From: Tetzosporium hominis
GTDB taxonomy: Bacteria > Bacillota > Bacilli > Bacillales_A > Planococcaceae
Assembly (NCBI RefSeq): GCF_002265435.1
Contig: NZ_NOKQ01000196.1
Coordinates: forward strand, 186,001 to 250,000
DNA: 64,000 nt
Direction of reading: 5' to 3'
Program-made: the position numbers and the translations under genes
Part shown: piece after piece, positions 18,890 to 27,549 of the stretch
How positions within the stretch are numbered: position 1 is the first letter of the stretch
How the letters are laid out: each line of letters begins with the position of its first letter
Notes under the pieces: generated by a model
What the model was told of the DNA's origin: nothing
Seen by the model: only the letters and a program-made list of their open reading frames with translations
Database searches by the model: none

Positions 18890-18928
18890 AAGGAAGTTTC
18901 CCCAAATACGAGAAACTTCCTTTTAGTT
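18890..18928 (+). terminator. Intrinsic terminator after the HRDC gene
   Basis: The stem AAAAGGAAGTTTC/GAAACTTCCTTTT with an 11-nt loop is followed by a T-containing tract. Confidence 0.85.
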
Positions 18929-18940
18929 TGTATTCAATAA

Positions 18941-19096
18941 TAGTCTTAACTGAAATTTCGCTGGTCTAATGAAATCGATTTAAGACCTAATCATGCTAGG
19001 TTTAGGTCGAATCATCTTAATTTGAGGCCTAATGAAATTTCGGATGTCGAATGAAATTCCATAGAGGTCTAATCAGCTGAATTACAGACCTAATAA
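18941..19096. repeat. Degenerate 21-bp tandem repeat tract, family 2
   Basis: About seven units with start motif GGTCTAAT, GACCTAAT, GGTCGAAT or GGCCTAAT, spaced 21 bp with one 20-bp step. It starts 13 bp after the HRDC terminator and ends before the remnant galE. Together with the terminator it fills the 306-bp gap between the two genes. Confidence 0.85.
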
Positions 19097-19148
19097 GTAT
19101 GCACACCTATCTTCCACAATCTCCAAACTCCTATTTATTGCGAAATAC

Positions 19149-19790
19149 CTAGGAATAATCCCTTGATTTCTCCATATACCCCCAAGAATCCCGGCACATG
19201 TCCTCCAAAGAGCGAGTCGACTTCCATCCCAACTCACTTTCTGCCTTGCTGACGTCCGCAACACTCTCCGCGCAATCGCCAGGACGGCGATCCACAATTT
19301 CGTAAGGGATTACGACTTGATTCACTTGCTCAAAATTCTGAATCAATTCGAGCACAGAAGTTCTTTTCCCGTTCCCTAGAATATAAGTGTAAATGCCCTT
19401 CTGCGGATTTTCGAATGCAGCGACGTGCCCTTCTGCCAGGTCCATAACATGAATAAAGTCTCGCACTCCCATGCCATCAACCGAATGAATCACCCCATCG
19501 AAATTGTGCTTCGCAAATAGCCTATCCATAGCATCAAAGTCGGTAACATCTATCATTTCGAATGGAATGTAGGCATGCGCTGTTATGGTTTTCAACTTAT
19601 CGAGTACACCTAAGTTCGAATTGGACAAATTGTCGACAATGACAACATCATGACCTGCAGCAATAAGTGCAACGGCAGTCTGAGATCCGATGAAGCCAAG
19701 GCCTCCTGTAACTAAAATTTTGAAAGTCGGAATGTAAAAATCCTTTCTAATCGATTTAGTGGCAATTAGACTATATGATTTTAAAATCAC
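19149..19790 (-). pseudogene. galE: UDP-glucose 4-epimerase remnant with internal deletion
   Basis: The open frame codes for 213 aa with the NAD motif VTGGLGFIGS (about residue 27) and the GalE segment VIVDNLSNSN. At about residue 102 (near 19484) the sequence jumps from DGVIH to VDGMGVRDFIHVMDLAEGH, which lies far downstream in normal GalE of about 330 residues. The missing part, roughly 110-140 residues, contains the catalytic Ser and YxxxK. No ATG follows the AAAGGA ribosome site at the expected start; only an upstream GTG is available. I read it as inactive: both the internal loss and the start loss are visible. Confidence 0.85.
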
Positions 19791-19959
19791 GAGAATGAAT
19801 AGAAATTTCCAAATGAGGAATTGTTTTTAGAATTAAATTGTCCTAACCTCAAGTTATATTGTATAATTCTTTAGACATAGGTAATTAGAAATATAACTAA
19901 TTAGCTTCCAATAAAAACAAATTTTAGGCGGCTACTTTCTGGCGAAATGAGGGGCTCGA

Positions 19960-21636
19960 ATGGAATTTTTAACATATGAGTACAATTGGAGTTTAGTATT
20001 ACTTTCTATTCTGGTAGCTATTTTTGCAGCTATGGTTGCATTAGACCTCGGAAGACTGCTGTCTATTACAACTTCAGTCGGAAGGCGAAGACTCATTCTG
20101 ACAGGAGCTATTTTGCTAGGCGTCGGTATTTGGTCCATGCATTTTATCGGGATGCTCGCTTTACAACTTCCCCTTGAAGTCTCTTACAATGTTCCACTTG
20201 TGTTGATTTCTGTATTTCCTGCTTTTGTAGCAGGCGGTATCACGCTTTATTTAATCAGTTTACCCGATGCTCCAATATGGCGAATCCCTGTAGGAGCGCT
20301 CATCTTTTCTGCGGGTATCTTTGCCATGCATTTGCTGGGAATGGAAGCTATGGAAATGCCCGCTTTTCTTGAGTATAGCTGGTGGATGCTTACAATCGCT
20401 GCTGTCGTGGGATACGGAACATCTTATATTGGTCTCTCGCTCCTTGCGAACTCTGAAAGGATTTCAAAAAACCGGTTAACTAAAATAGGTAGTGCTGTCA
20501 TTATGGGAATCGGAGTTGTGCTCATTCATTATATAGGTATGGCGGCCGCGATGTTCGTTTCGGATCCTACACATTCTCATACTACAGGCGCTGTAGTGAA
20601 TTCCACTTATCTGGGTTACGGCGTATCCTTGGCCGCATTTTATCTACTAAGCATCATGTATAAAAGTGTCTCTATGGATCGTAAGTTATTAGTTCAGTCC
20701 ATTGAATCCGAATTAAAATTTCAAGCTCTAATCGAGTCTGCACATGACGCTATTATCGTTTGTACTACTGATGGGAAAATCGTCCAGTGGAACAATGGAG
20801 CCGAGCGCCTTTTCGGTTATTCGAAAAAAGAGATCTTGGGAGATTCTATTTTTAAAGTAGTGCCTAAGAAGACTCACGCTAGCTATCAAGTAAATGTGGC
20901 GGAATTCTTGCAATCAGAGGACACTTCCAATTTTCAGAGAATGAAGGAGACAACTGGAATCGCTCAAGACAAATCTGAAATTCCTATTGAAGTCAGTATA
21001 GGTTCGTGGACTATTGCAGATGAGCACTTTATCAGCTTTATAGCGCGAGATATCACCGACCGGAAGCAGCAAGAAGCGCAGATGAAAGATTTGATTTATC
21101 TCGATGATCTGACAGGGTTACCGAACCGGCGCCTATTTTCTCAACGCCTACAATCTATGCTAGTTCGTGCGAAGGAACGAGAGATTCAGTTTGCAATTCT
21201 TTACTTAGATCTTGATAATTTTAAATCGGTGAATGATACCTATGGACACTTCATAGGAGATAAACTACTGATAGAAGTGAGCATGCGTATTTACAAAAAA
21301 CTTGGCTTCTACGATACGTTGTCTCGCATCGGAGGCGATGAGTTCTTATTTTTGCTAACGGACACAGATGACATCCAGACCTCTCAATTTGCCGAATGGC
21401 TCATAAGCTGCTTCGATGACCCCTTCGTCATCGAAGGAGTAAAGCACTCCGTGTCTCCATCCATTGGAATCAGCATGTATTCTGGTGACGGCGACGATGC
21501 TGAGACACTGGTACGAAATGTAGACGCGGCACTCTATTGGGTTAAGGAGAATGGCAAGAATGGGTATCACTTCTATTCTCATAGCGAGCAACTAGACAAT
21601 TCTGCTTTTGCAGGGCGTAGTGTTTTACAGGAGTAA
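19960..21636 (+). CDS. MHYT-PAS-GGDEF diguanylate cyclase
   Basis: The 558-aa protein has an N-terminal seven-helix MHYT sensor (residues about 1-235) with MHFIGMLA, MHLLGMEA and IHYIGMAA motifs, which are proposed to bind copper and sense gases. A PAS domain (about 250-375) is followed by a GGDEF domain (about 395-550) with DDLTGLPNRR and an intact SRIGGDEF active site. There is no EAL domain. The residues five before GGDEF do not show the RxxD product-inhibition site. It would make cyclic di-GMP at the membrane. Monocistronic. Confidence 0.95.
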   Translation: MEFLTYEYNWSLVLLSILVAIFAAMVALDLGRLLSITTSVGRRRLILTGAILLGVGIWSMHFIGMLALQLPLEVSYNVPLVLISVFPAFVAGGITLYLISLPDAPIWRIPVGALIFSAGIFAMHLLGMEAMEMPAFLEYSWWMLTIAAVVGYGTSYIGLSLLANSERISKNRLTKIGSAVIMGIGVVLIHYIGMAAAMFVSDPTHSHTTGAVVNSTYLGYGVSLAAFYLLSIMYKSVSMDRKLLVQSIESELKFQALIESAHDAIIVCTTDGKIVQWNNGAERLFGYSKKEILGDSIFKVVPKKTHASYQVNVAEFLQSEDTSNFQRMKETTGIAQDKSEIPIEVSIGSWTIADEHFISFIARDITDRKQQEAQMKDLIYLDDLTGLPNRRLFSQRLQSMLVRAKEREIQFAILYLDLDNFKSVNDTYGHFIGDKLLIEVSMRIYKKLGFYDTLSRIGGDEFLFLLTDTDDIQTSQFAEWLISCFDDPFVIEGVKHSVSPSIGISMYSGDGDDAETLVRNVDAALYWVKENGKNGYHFYSHSEQLDNSAFAGRSVLQE

Positions 21637-21683
21637 TGAAGGGTGGTTGGGATTCGCGACAACCACTAATAATAATGTCAAAA

Positions 21684-21711
21684 AGAGACCTCTGCAGTCG
21701 CAGAGGTCTCT
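21684..21711. terminator. Terminator after the diguanylate cyclase gene, bidirectional
   Basis: Stem AGAGACCTCTGC/GCAGAGGTCTCT with tetraloop, T-rich on the right and A-rich on the left. It can serve the GGDEF gene and the minus-strand aldolase remnant. Confidence 0.9.
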
Positions 21712-21723
21712 CTCTTTTCTACT

Positions 21724-21945
21724 TTATTTCTTCTGTCCGTAACTTTTAAACTTCTCCGCCATCAAATCCATCTCAGCGTCGTCTAAAATCACAGGTTCTC
21801 CCGACAGCCTTCGCTCGCCAGTAAATCTCACAGCAAAACTCGATTTCTTCAGCAACCGCAAAAGCATTCGGTAAATCTTGGGCTCCTCCTAGCAATCCGT
21901 GATTCGCTAGAAGCACGGCACATCTAGGAGGACCCAATGAAAACT
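21724..21945 (-). pseudogene. C-terminal fragment of a class II aldolase/epimerase (FucA/AraD type), frameshifted
   Basis: Conceptual translation of the minus strand gives CAVLLANHGLLGGAQDL, then NAFAVAEEIEFC and EIYWRAKAVG. After a frame change at about 21805 it continues GEPVILDDAEMDLMAEKFKS to a stop at 21724. This is the conserved C-terminal third of the class II aldolase/adducin family, with the metal-binding His of ANHG. The N-terminal two thirds and any start are absent, so this is a decayed fragment. A sugar-phosphate epimerase or aldolase was probably the parent. Confidence 0.75.
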
Positions 21946-22001
21946 TGCCAAAGTTTAATCCTTCCAGTTTAGCAAATGGGAAGATTCGTGGACATAAGAA
22001 A

Positions 22002-22021
22002 AACGCCCTGGTGGGGGCGTT
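22002..22021 (-). terminator. Terminator of the decayed toxin-antitoxin pair
   Basis: Minus strand: AACGCCCC hairpin with GGGCGTT followed by TTTTTCTTATG. Confidence 0.8.
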
Positions 22022-22046
22022 AAAGTACCATCAATTTGATAGAAAA

Positions 22047-22386
22047 TTAAGAGGACTGAACATATTCCTGTTTATCTTCCATATAAAATTCTTCTTTCAC
22101 TACTTGAGGTTTATCTTCGAGTAATTGTAAGAGTCGCATAGCAGAGCCGTTCGGGACATTGCTGCCAGCTTCCCATGCTTCTACAGTTTTCTTTGAAACA
22201 CCTAGCATTTGTGCAAATAAAAGTTGTGTAAGCTCTACTTTTTCGAATTTCTTTTATATCTTCTGAAGTATATTTCGGAATGGGTTTTATAGATAGTTTA
22301 CGAGACCTTACTTCTCGCTGCCCCTCCGTATGTTCAAGAGCCTTATTTAAACTAGTTTTTAATGAGTCAAAAAGTGATTTATCCAT
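22047..22386 (-). pseudogene. NadS/HigA-like antitoxin, frameshifted in a poly-A run
   Basis: The open frame from 22386 gives about 50 residues (MDKSLFDSLKTSLNKALEH ... SEDIKEIRK) and then loses the family sequence. In another frame the helix-turn-helix continues as VELTQLLFAQMLGVSKKT, then VEAWEAGSNVPNGSAMRLL, to a stop at 22047. One extra base in the AAAAA run near 22230 explains the break. Restored, the protein would be about 112 aa, the usual NadS/HigA antitoxin length with an XRE helix-turn-helix. The frameshift could be real or a homopolymer sequencing error. Confidence 0.8.
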
Positions 22387-22605
22387 TTATATCCTTCCCA
22401 TAACGTTGCTTCAATTGGTCGACCAAGACTTTAAGCTGTGCTTTCTCAGCAGCGGACAAATTATCTTGTTCATTTTTACTATATGCAATTAATAAAATTA
22501 CGATTTCACTTTGTTCTATATCTAATCCGTAGTTTTTCCATAGACTCAAAAAGTTATCTAATTCAACGAAGGTCTTGTCAATTCTTTAATTGTGTAAGTT
22601 TTCAT
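22379..22605 (-). pseudogene. RelE/HigB-like toxin remnant with frameshift and internal deletion
   Basis: Upstream of and overlapping the antitoxin by 8 bp. An ATG at 22605 opens MKTYTIKELT. In another frame the toxin-like sequence TFVELDNFLSLWKNYGL is joined directly to EIVILLIAYSKNEQDNLS and then AAEKAQLKVLVDQLKQRYG. In intact HigB/RelE proteins of this class about 35-40 residues with the catalytic core lie between these parts. The toxin is therefore inactivated twice, which matches an antitoxin that is also broken. Confidence 0.72.
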
Positions 22606-22784
22606 TAGTACGTCCTGACATTTTGTTATATACAACTCACCTATTTGATAGGGTTTTTCAAGTGAATTGAAGAATACCTCAAATTGTTAAGCCTCTATCA
22701 AGGTGAAATAATCTCTTTTTGTTTTCGCTATATACATTTTTGGAATATTCTTGTAATATAGAAGTGTCATGGAGGGGATGAAGT

Positions 22785-23099
22785 ATGAATTCTGATTTTG
22801 AATTTGCGACATTTCATTTAACCATTGCTAGCGTTATGTTGGGCATTCTAATCGCACTTTTGATTTTATCATTGATTTTTCGCGAGAAAAAAGAGCTTTT
22901 TCATTTGCTGAACACTCTAATTCTTTTTCTGTATGCATCTGCGATTTTGATCTTTCAATGGGACTACATGCTGATTAATTTCCCGTATTATTTTTACGGC
23001 TTCCTGGTCTTTTGGGTGATTATTTTGGTTCTGGTTATCCGAGATAGCCTACGATTTAAAAAGTCTAGAAATCCATCGAAATCAAATGAACTCTACTAA
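22785..23099 (+). CDS. Small membrane protein, unknown
   Basis: The 104-aa protein has three hydrophobic segments (about residues 12-35, 42-62 and 68-88) and a basic C-terminal tail. No family was recognised. Start is the ATG after GGAGGGG, a strong ribosome site. It stands alone between the decayed toxin-antitoxin pair and a convergent gene, followed by a terminator. Confidence 0.75.
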   Translation: MNSDFEFATFHLTIASVMLGILIALLILSLIFREKKELFHLLNTLILFLYASAILIFQWDYMLINFPYYFYGFLVFWVIILVLVIRDSLRFKKSRNPSKSNELY

Positions 23100-23132
23100 A
23101 AAATGGCCACTGAGCATTCAGGGCCATTTTTA
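23099..23132. terminator. Intrinsic terminator
   Basis: Hairpin AAAATGGCC/GGCCATTTT with flanking T and A runs, placed between two convergent genes. Confidence 0.88.
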
Positions 23133-23144
23133 TTTTATTCTATT

Positions 23145-23615
23145 CTATTCTAACCATTGCGCTTTTTCTAAATCTTCGTAGACCAAGCCCCTCTGCACTA
23201 GTGCGGCTCTCTCTTCCTCACTCAAATAGAACAATGTATTATCTCCATGATCCTGAGAAGAGAATAGCGACTCACCTTTCGCATCGAGAATATCGAAGTG
23301 AAAGAATGGTGTGATTGACTGAGATTCTTCGGGCACTATCTGTACTAGCATTTCTTTTATTTTCGGAGTCAATTCTATTGTCACTACTTGCAGTCCATCA
23401 CTAGCTGTTTCAAAGCGCGGCGATTTTGCTTTAGCTAATACTTGTTGGATGCTGGAATCAGAATCTTCGTCCCAAAACTTGAATAGGACTTGAAACCCCT
23501 TTTCTAAAAAGTTTTTCGTAACCATGTTCCAATTCTCTTTTACAGCCTTAGCTCTCTGATCAAACTTGTCATCCAGTGTTTCAATATTGCTAGTATTCAG
23601 TCTCACGTTATACAT
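23145..23615 (-). CDS. Unknown soluble protein
   Basis: The 156-aa acidic protein was not recognised. It reads as one alpha/beta domain: MYNVRLNTSNIETLDDKFDQ, then a helix with KENWNMVTKNFLEKGF, a central strand GLQVVTIELTPKIKEML and a C-terminal helix LSEEERAALVQRGLV. The start chosen is the ATG after GGGGGGAG; the frame is open 21 codons further up to a TTG, but that has no ribosome site. Monocistronic. Confidence 0.7.
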   Translation of the reverse strand: MYNVRLNTSNIETLDDKFDQRAKAVKENWNMVTKNFLEKGFQVLFKFWDEDSDSSIQQVLAKAKSPRFETASDGLQVVTIELTPKIKEMLVQIVPEESQSITPFFHFDILDAKGESLFSSQDHGDNTLFYLSEEERAALVQRGLVYEDLEKAQWLE

Positions 23616-23796
23616 GCTGTTCGCTCCCCCCTTACTCCCCGCCGGAATCGTCCCCCGTAAAACTGTCTTTTTTGCCAATTACACCTAGTATAGCAAGGAA
23701 CCCTTGATGTGAATATATGGTTTTCGTACGTAGATATGTCTAGTTTTCTCGACGGGCTTTACGTAGTATGAAGGGGATAACAGATGTAAGGAGACC

Positions 23797-23866
23797 TCAA
23801 CCTCCATCCGATTCGCGTCAACCTCCATCCGATTCGCGTCAACCTCGGGGCGATTCACGTCCCTCC
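23797..23866. repeat. 21-bp tandem repeat tract, family 3 (TCAACCTCCATCCGATTCGCG)
   Basis: Two perfect 21-bp copies, a third diverged copy (TCAACCTCGGGGCGATTCACG) and a partial fourth. It sits 19 bp past the kdgA terminator, in the 311-bp gap between kdgA and the next minus-strand gene; nothing else was seen in that gap. Confidence 0.9.
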
Positions 23867-23884
23867 CTAACTTCTTCTAAAAGC

Positions 23885-23908
23885 AAAAAAGACTCCACTT
23901 ACGGAGTC
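23885..23908 (-). terminator. Terminator of the sugar-acid operon
   Basis: Minus strand stem GACTCCGT/(A)CGGAGTC type followed by six T. Confidence 0.88.
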
Positions 23909-23926
23909 TTCTCGCTCTCTTGTAAT

Positions 23927-24544
23927 CTAGTTTAATCGCGCTATCCATGATTTCGTCAGTTCTGTTAGTCCCGACCAATCTTGCTTGGCAATAAGGTCTT
24001 TATCTAGTAGAGCAGATCCTGCTCCCACTCCAATGGCCCCTGCATCCAAGTAATCTCGAGCTGTAGTTTCAGTAATTCCGCCCGTTACGATGATCGGGAT
24101 GTGGCCGAGTGGACCTCGCACGTCTTTAACGAAGCCACTTCCTAGGGATGCCGCTGGGAACAGTTTGACTCCAACAGCGCCTAAGGAGTAAGCGTGAGCC
24201 ATTTCAGATGGTGTGTAAACTCCAGGGATCATCGGAATGCCTTGTTCCACAGCATACAGTAATACCTCATCTACAAGAGCTGGAGAAATGAGATACTCGG
24301 CTCCTGCTTCAATCGCTTCTCTAGCTTGCTCAACGGACATCACTGTACCGGCCCCGATAGATGCTTGTTCTCCAAAGTGTTGTTTAGCCAAACGGATAAG
24401 GCGAGGAGCCTCTTCCGCATCCATTGTAATTTCGAGGTACTTTACTCCGCCGTCAATCAACGCTCCTGCTATGGAGAGAAAACTTTCCTCTGGAAGTTTC
24501 CGCAAAACAGGTATGAGTGGTGATTTTTTTAGTTGGTCGATCAT
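23927..24544 (-). CDS. kdgA: KDPG/KDG-6-phosphate aldolase
   Basis: The 205-aa class I aldolase has IPVLRKL at the N-terminus, GAGTVMSVEQAREAIEAGA and the Schiff-base Lys in VGVKLFPA. It cleaves 2-keto-3-deoxy-6-phosphogluconate to pyruvate and glyceraldehyde 3-phosphate. The start is the ATG at 24544, after AAAGG; it lies 7 nt after the kdgK stop. It is the last gene of the nine-gene operon and completes the catabolic branch started by KdgK. Confidence 0.93.
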   Translation of the reverse strand: MIDQLKKSPLIPVLRKLPEESFLSIAGALIDGGVKYLEITMDAEEAPRLIRLAKQHFGEQASIGAGTVMSVEQAREAIEAGAEYLISPALVDEVLLYAVEQGIPMIPGVYTPSEMAHAYSLGAVGVKLFPAASLGSGFVKDVRGPLGHIPIIVTGGITETTARDYLDAGAIGVGAGSALLDKDLIAKQDWSGLTELTKSWIARLN

Positions 24545-24551
24545 CGTTTCA

Positions 24552-25499
24552 CTACCTTTCAATCACTTGGCGTTTGCCAAGGAAAACTTCCACTTCGTCT
24601 AAGTAAGGCAATCCCTCATTGTCTCCATGGACTTGCACCACCATAGACCCTACAGCGTTTGCAAAATGTAGTCTTTCTGGAACTGTCCAGCCCTGTAATA
24701 ATCCATATAGATATCCACTATCAAAGCCGTCACCCGCTCCAACCGTATCTACAACTTTTTCGGCAGGAATGGCAGGCACATGAACCCAATCCCCTTGTTC
24801 CAAGTAGTACGAGCCATTGCTACCATCTTTCATAACGACCGTTTGGAACGAGTACTGGTGCAATGCCTGTCGAATCACAGTGTCATCTTTTGATTCAAAT
24901 AGAATTTCTAATTCTTCTTTTGAAGTTAAAAGGTGATCCACGTATGGAAGGTAGGTCATTAGCGTGGCTCTGGCCTCTTCTTCAGACCAGAGGCGCAAGC
25001 GAATGTTTGGATCGAATGAGATTGTAACGCCTTGTGCTTTTGCAAAGTTCAGTAATTCTTCAACCAACTGACGATTCTTCTGCACGATAGCCGGGAAAAC
25101 TCCAGTTACATGAAGTACTTTGGCTTGTTTGACATAGTCATACGGTAACGTCGCCACTGTAAACTTCTCTGTCGGCGATGGGTGACGGTAGTAAAACGTT
25201 CGACTGCTGCCGTCTTCCCGGATTTCTTTAAAGTTTAATGAAGTCGCATAATCTGCTTCTAGTTGCACTTCGCTGACGTCCACGCCTTCCCCACGGACCG
25301 TGTTTAAAATGTGGCGACCGAATTCATCATTACCTAGCTTACTGATCCAACCGGGGCGCAGTCCTAAACGTGCACAACCAAGCATCACATTCAGCTCAGC
25401 CCCTCCAATTTTTCGTTCGAAAGTAGATACAAAACGCATCGGCCCTCTATGTGATGGATCAAATGTAATCATTCCATCGCCTATTGTTACGATATCCAT
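24552..25499 (-). CDS. kdgK: 2-keto-3-deoxygluconate kinase (PfkB family)
   Basis: The 315-aa ribokinase-family protein has the N-terminal motif GGAELNVMLGCARLG and the C-terminal PfkB signature DTVGAGDGFDSGYLYG with the catalytic Asp. KDG kinase is the best call because kdgA follows immediately; a related sugar-acid kinase is possible. SD AGTAGGG precedes the ATG. Confidence 0.9.
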   Translation of the reverse strand: MDIVTIGDGMITFDPSHRGPMRFVSTFERKIGGAELNVMLGCARLGLRPGWISKLGNDEFGRHILNTVRGEGVDVSEVQLEADYATSLNFKEIREDGSSRTFYYRHPSPTEKFTVATLPYDYVKQAKVLHVTGVFPAIVQKNRQLVEELLNFAKAQGVTISFDPNIRLRLWSEEEARATLMTYLPYVDHLLTSKEELEILFESKDDTVIRQALHQYSFQTVVMKDGSNGSYYLEQGDWVHVPAIPAEKVVDTVGAGDGFDSGYLYGLLQGWTVPERLHFANAVGSMVVQVHGDNEGLPYLDEVEVFLGKRQVIER

Positions 25500-25507
25500 G
25501 GATTTCC

Positions 25508-25768
25508 CTACTTTCTTGGTGTAAATACATCTAGTAAAATGGTGTCTTCTAGTACTTCTATTTGATGTGGCACATTGCTTCCCATATAAACAGAGTGGCC
25601 TGCATGTAGATGGTGGACTGTCTCCCCTACACGAAACAGAGCTTCTCCTGATTCAATATAGGTGACTTGTTCCGCAACATGGCAATCCTCATCTCCTTTA
25701 AAACCTTTTGGGAGTTGGACTCGCACTAGTTGCATATTCGTTTCGTCTTGTAGTAATTCTCGTTGCAA
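25508..25768 (-). CDS. Small cupin protein
   Basis: The 86-aa single-domain cupin has HVAEQVTYIESGEALFRVG and a second cupin motif GHSVYMGSNVPHQIEV with metal-ligand His residues. Such small cupins in sugar-acid operons (for example KdgF-like proteins) often linearise or isomerise uronate products, so a role in forming the KdgK substrate is an attractive inference. The start chosen is a TTG six nt after GAGGTG; a GTG three codons upstream is the alternative. Confidence 0.8.
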   Translation of the reverse strand: MQRELLQDETNMQLVRVQLPKGFKGDEDCHVAEQVTYIESGEALFRVGETVHHLHAGHSVYMGSNVPHQIEVLEDTILLDVFTPRK

Positions 25769-25786
25769 GTTGTTCACCTCGTTTTT

Positions 25787-27064
25787 TTATTGTCCAGCTA
25801 AACTAGGAATCCATAGCGCAATCGATGGAATGTAAGCCACAAGTAGAAGGACAATCAATACGATAGCCAAATACGGAAGCACAGCCACGACTGACCGTTC
25901 AATACTCAAGTTTCCAATCTTTGCGGCAAGTAGTAAACATAGTCCGTAAGGTGGCGTGATTAAACCGATTGCTAGTGTGATAACTACTACTAAACCTAAG
26001 TGAACTGGATCCACATTAAAGATCATTGCAGAAGGTAAAATAATTGGAACAAATAGAATCATGGCAGGAATCGCATCCATGAACGTTCCGATAAATAAGA
26101 AGAATAAAATGACGATCAACAAGAACATCCATTCACTACCTATGTAGTCTGTAAAGAACTGTTGCGCCATGACAGAAACTCGGAAGTAGCTGAGCAATTC
26201 CCCAAGAGCACTTGCTGCTGCTAAAGCGAACAACGACAGAGAAGAGAGCGCCAACGTGTCCTTTAAGATTGCTGGTAGATCTTTGACCTTGATTGTTTTG
26301 TATACGAAAAGACCGATAATTAATGTGTATAGAGATGCCACTGCCGCTGCTTCCGTAGCAGTAAAGAAGCCTGTGATGATTCCTCCGATGATAATGACTG
26401 GAGTGAATAAGGCTGGCAAGGATTCAAAAGCGAGCTTTAAGAAAGTAGAGAATTTAGCTCGCTCCGACTTCTCAAAATTACGTTTTCTAGCTAAAAAGTA
26501 AACAAAGATCATCATTCCAACACCGACTAGAATTCCTGGTATGATACCTGCTAGAAACAGTGCACCTACAGAAACGTTGGCCATTCCTGCAAAGATGATC
26601 ATCGGAATACTTGGTGGGATAATGACACCGATTGTAGACGATGCAGCAGTTACAGCAACAGCCGTTTCTGCATCATACCCCTTTTGCTTCATATTCGGGA
26701 TGAGGATTTTCCCTACACCAGCCGTATCCGCTTGTGCAGCACCCGACACACCTGCAAACATCATGGAGACCAAAATGTTCGACTGAGCCAGACCACCTCG
26801 GATATGCCCGACCATAGTCATCGCAAGGTCAATTAGCTTTTGAGAGATTTTCCCGTGATTCATAAGGTTAGCCGCCAAAATGAACAGCGGTACTGCAAGA
26901 AGTACAAAGGAATCGATACCATTCAGCATCTTCATCGGCATCGTCACTTCGGGAATATTCGGTACTGACATAATTCCAACCAATGCGATAATTCCAATTA
27001 CAAAAGCAATAGGCACACCGATTAGCATCAAGATCAAAAACAAGGCGACTAATAGAATTCCCAT
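25787..27064 (-). CDS. dctM: TRAP transporter large membrane subunit
   Basis: The 425-aa DctM-family protein has about 12 hydrophobic segments and typical stretches FAGVSGAAQADTAGVGKILIP and IGVIIPPSIPMIIFAG. With DctQ it forms the sodium-driven membrane unit that receives substrate from DctP. The start is the ATG in TGATG overlapping the dctQ stop, preceded by AAGGAGG. Confidence 0.95.
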   Translation of the reverse strand: MGILLVALFLILMLIGVPIAFVIGIIALVGIMSVPNIPEVTMPMKMLNGIDSFVLLAVPLFILAANLMNHGKISQKLIDLAMTMVGHIRGGLAQSNILVSMMFAGVSGAAQADTAGVGKILIPNMKQKGYDAETAVAVTAASSTIGVIIPPSIPMIIFAGMANVSVGALFLAGIIPGILVGVGMMIFVYFLARKRNFEKSERAKFSTFLKLAFESLPALFTPVIIIGGIITGFFTATEAAAVASLYTLIIGLFVYKTIKVKDLPAILKDTLALSSLSLFALAAASALGELLSYFRVSVMAQQFFTDYIGSEWMFLLIVILFFLFIGTFMDAIPAMILFVPIILPSAMIFNVDPVHLGLVVVITLAIGLITPPYGLCLLLAAKIGNLSIERSVVAVLPYLAIVLIVLLLVAYIPSIALWIPSLAGQ

Positions 27065-27537
27065 CACACAGCCTCCTTATTGAGTAACACTTTAATATGA
27101 CTGACAATGTGATTTAGTGAATAGATCAACATTGTCACTCCCATTACCGGGATTGCAATCCAGATGTAGCCCATTTTCAGTTCAGGGAGACTGAGCCAGT
27201 TGTAATTCCAAAACGTTGTCACGGCTTCATAGCCATAGAGCGTGATGAAGAAGGCAAAGATTGCAACGATTGCATCAATCACTGTTAATAAGCTCGCACG
27301 CTTTTTCCCTTTTAGCTTCTGCGTCAAAAAATCAAAGCTAAAATGCTCTCTGCGATTCACCATGACAGCCGCTCCCATGAAGATAGCCCAGATGAACGAA
27401 TAGTTGGCCACCTCTTCCGTCCAGATCACAGAAACTCCTATATAGCGCGTGACAATCTGCACGAGGATAGCAATGAAGAAAATGGAAAGAAAGATGACGC
27501 CAAGCGCCATCTGAAATTTTTCAAGCTTTTGTACCAA
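27064..27537 (-). CDS. dctQ: TRAP transporter small membrane subunit
   Basis: The 157-aa protein has four membrane segments, and the DctQ motif WTEEVANYSFIWAIFMGAA is near residue 40. The start is a TTG preceded by GGAG. It is located between dctP and dctM and coupled to dctM by the TGATG overlap. Confidence 0.92.
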   Translation of the reverse strand: MVQKLEKFQMALGVIFLSIFFIAILVQIVTRYIGVSVIWTEEVANYSFIWAIFMGAAVMVNRREHFSFDFLTQKLKGKKRASLLTVIDAIVAIFAFFITLYGYEAVTTFWNYNWLSLPELKMGYIWIAIPVMGVTMLIYSLNHIVSHIKVLLNKEAV

Positions 27538-27549
27538 AGCAACCCACTC

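Noticed and set aside
23797-23866. Possible CRISPR array because of short direct repeats
   Set aside because: The 21-bp units are contiguous without spacers, they diverge gradually, and no cas gene is near.
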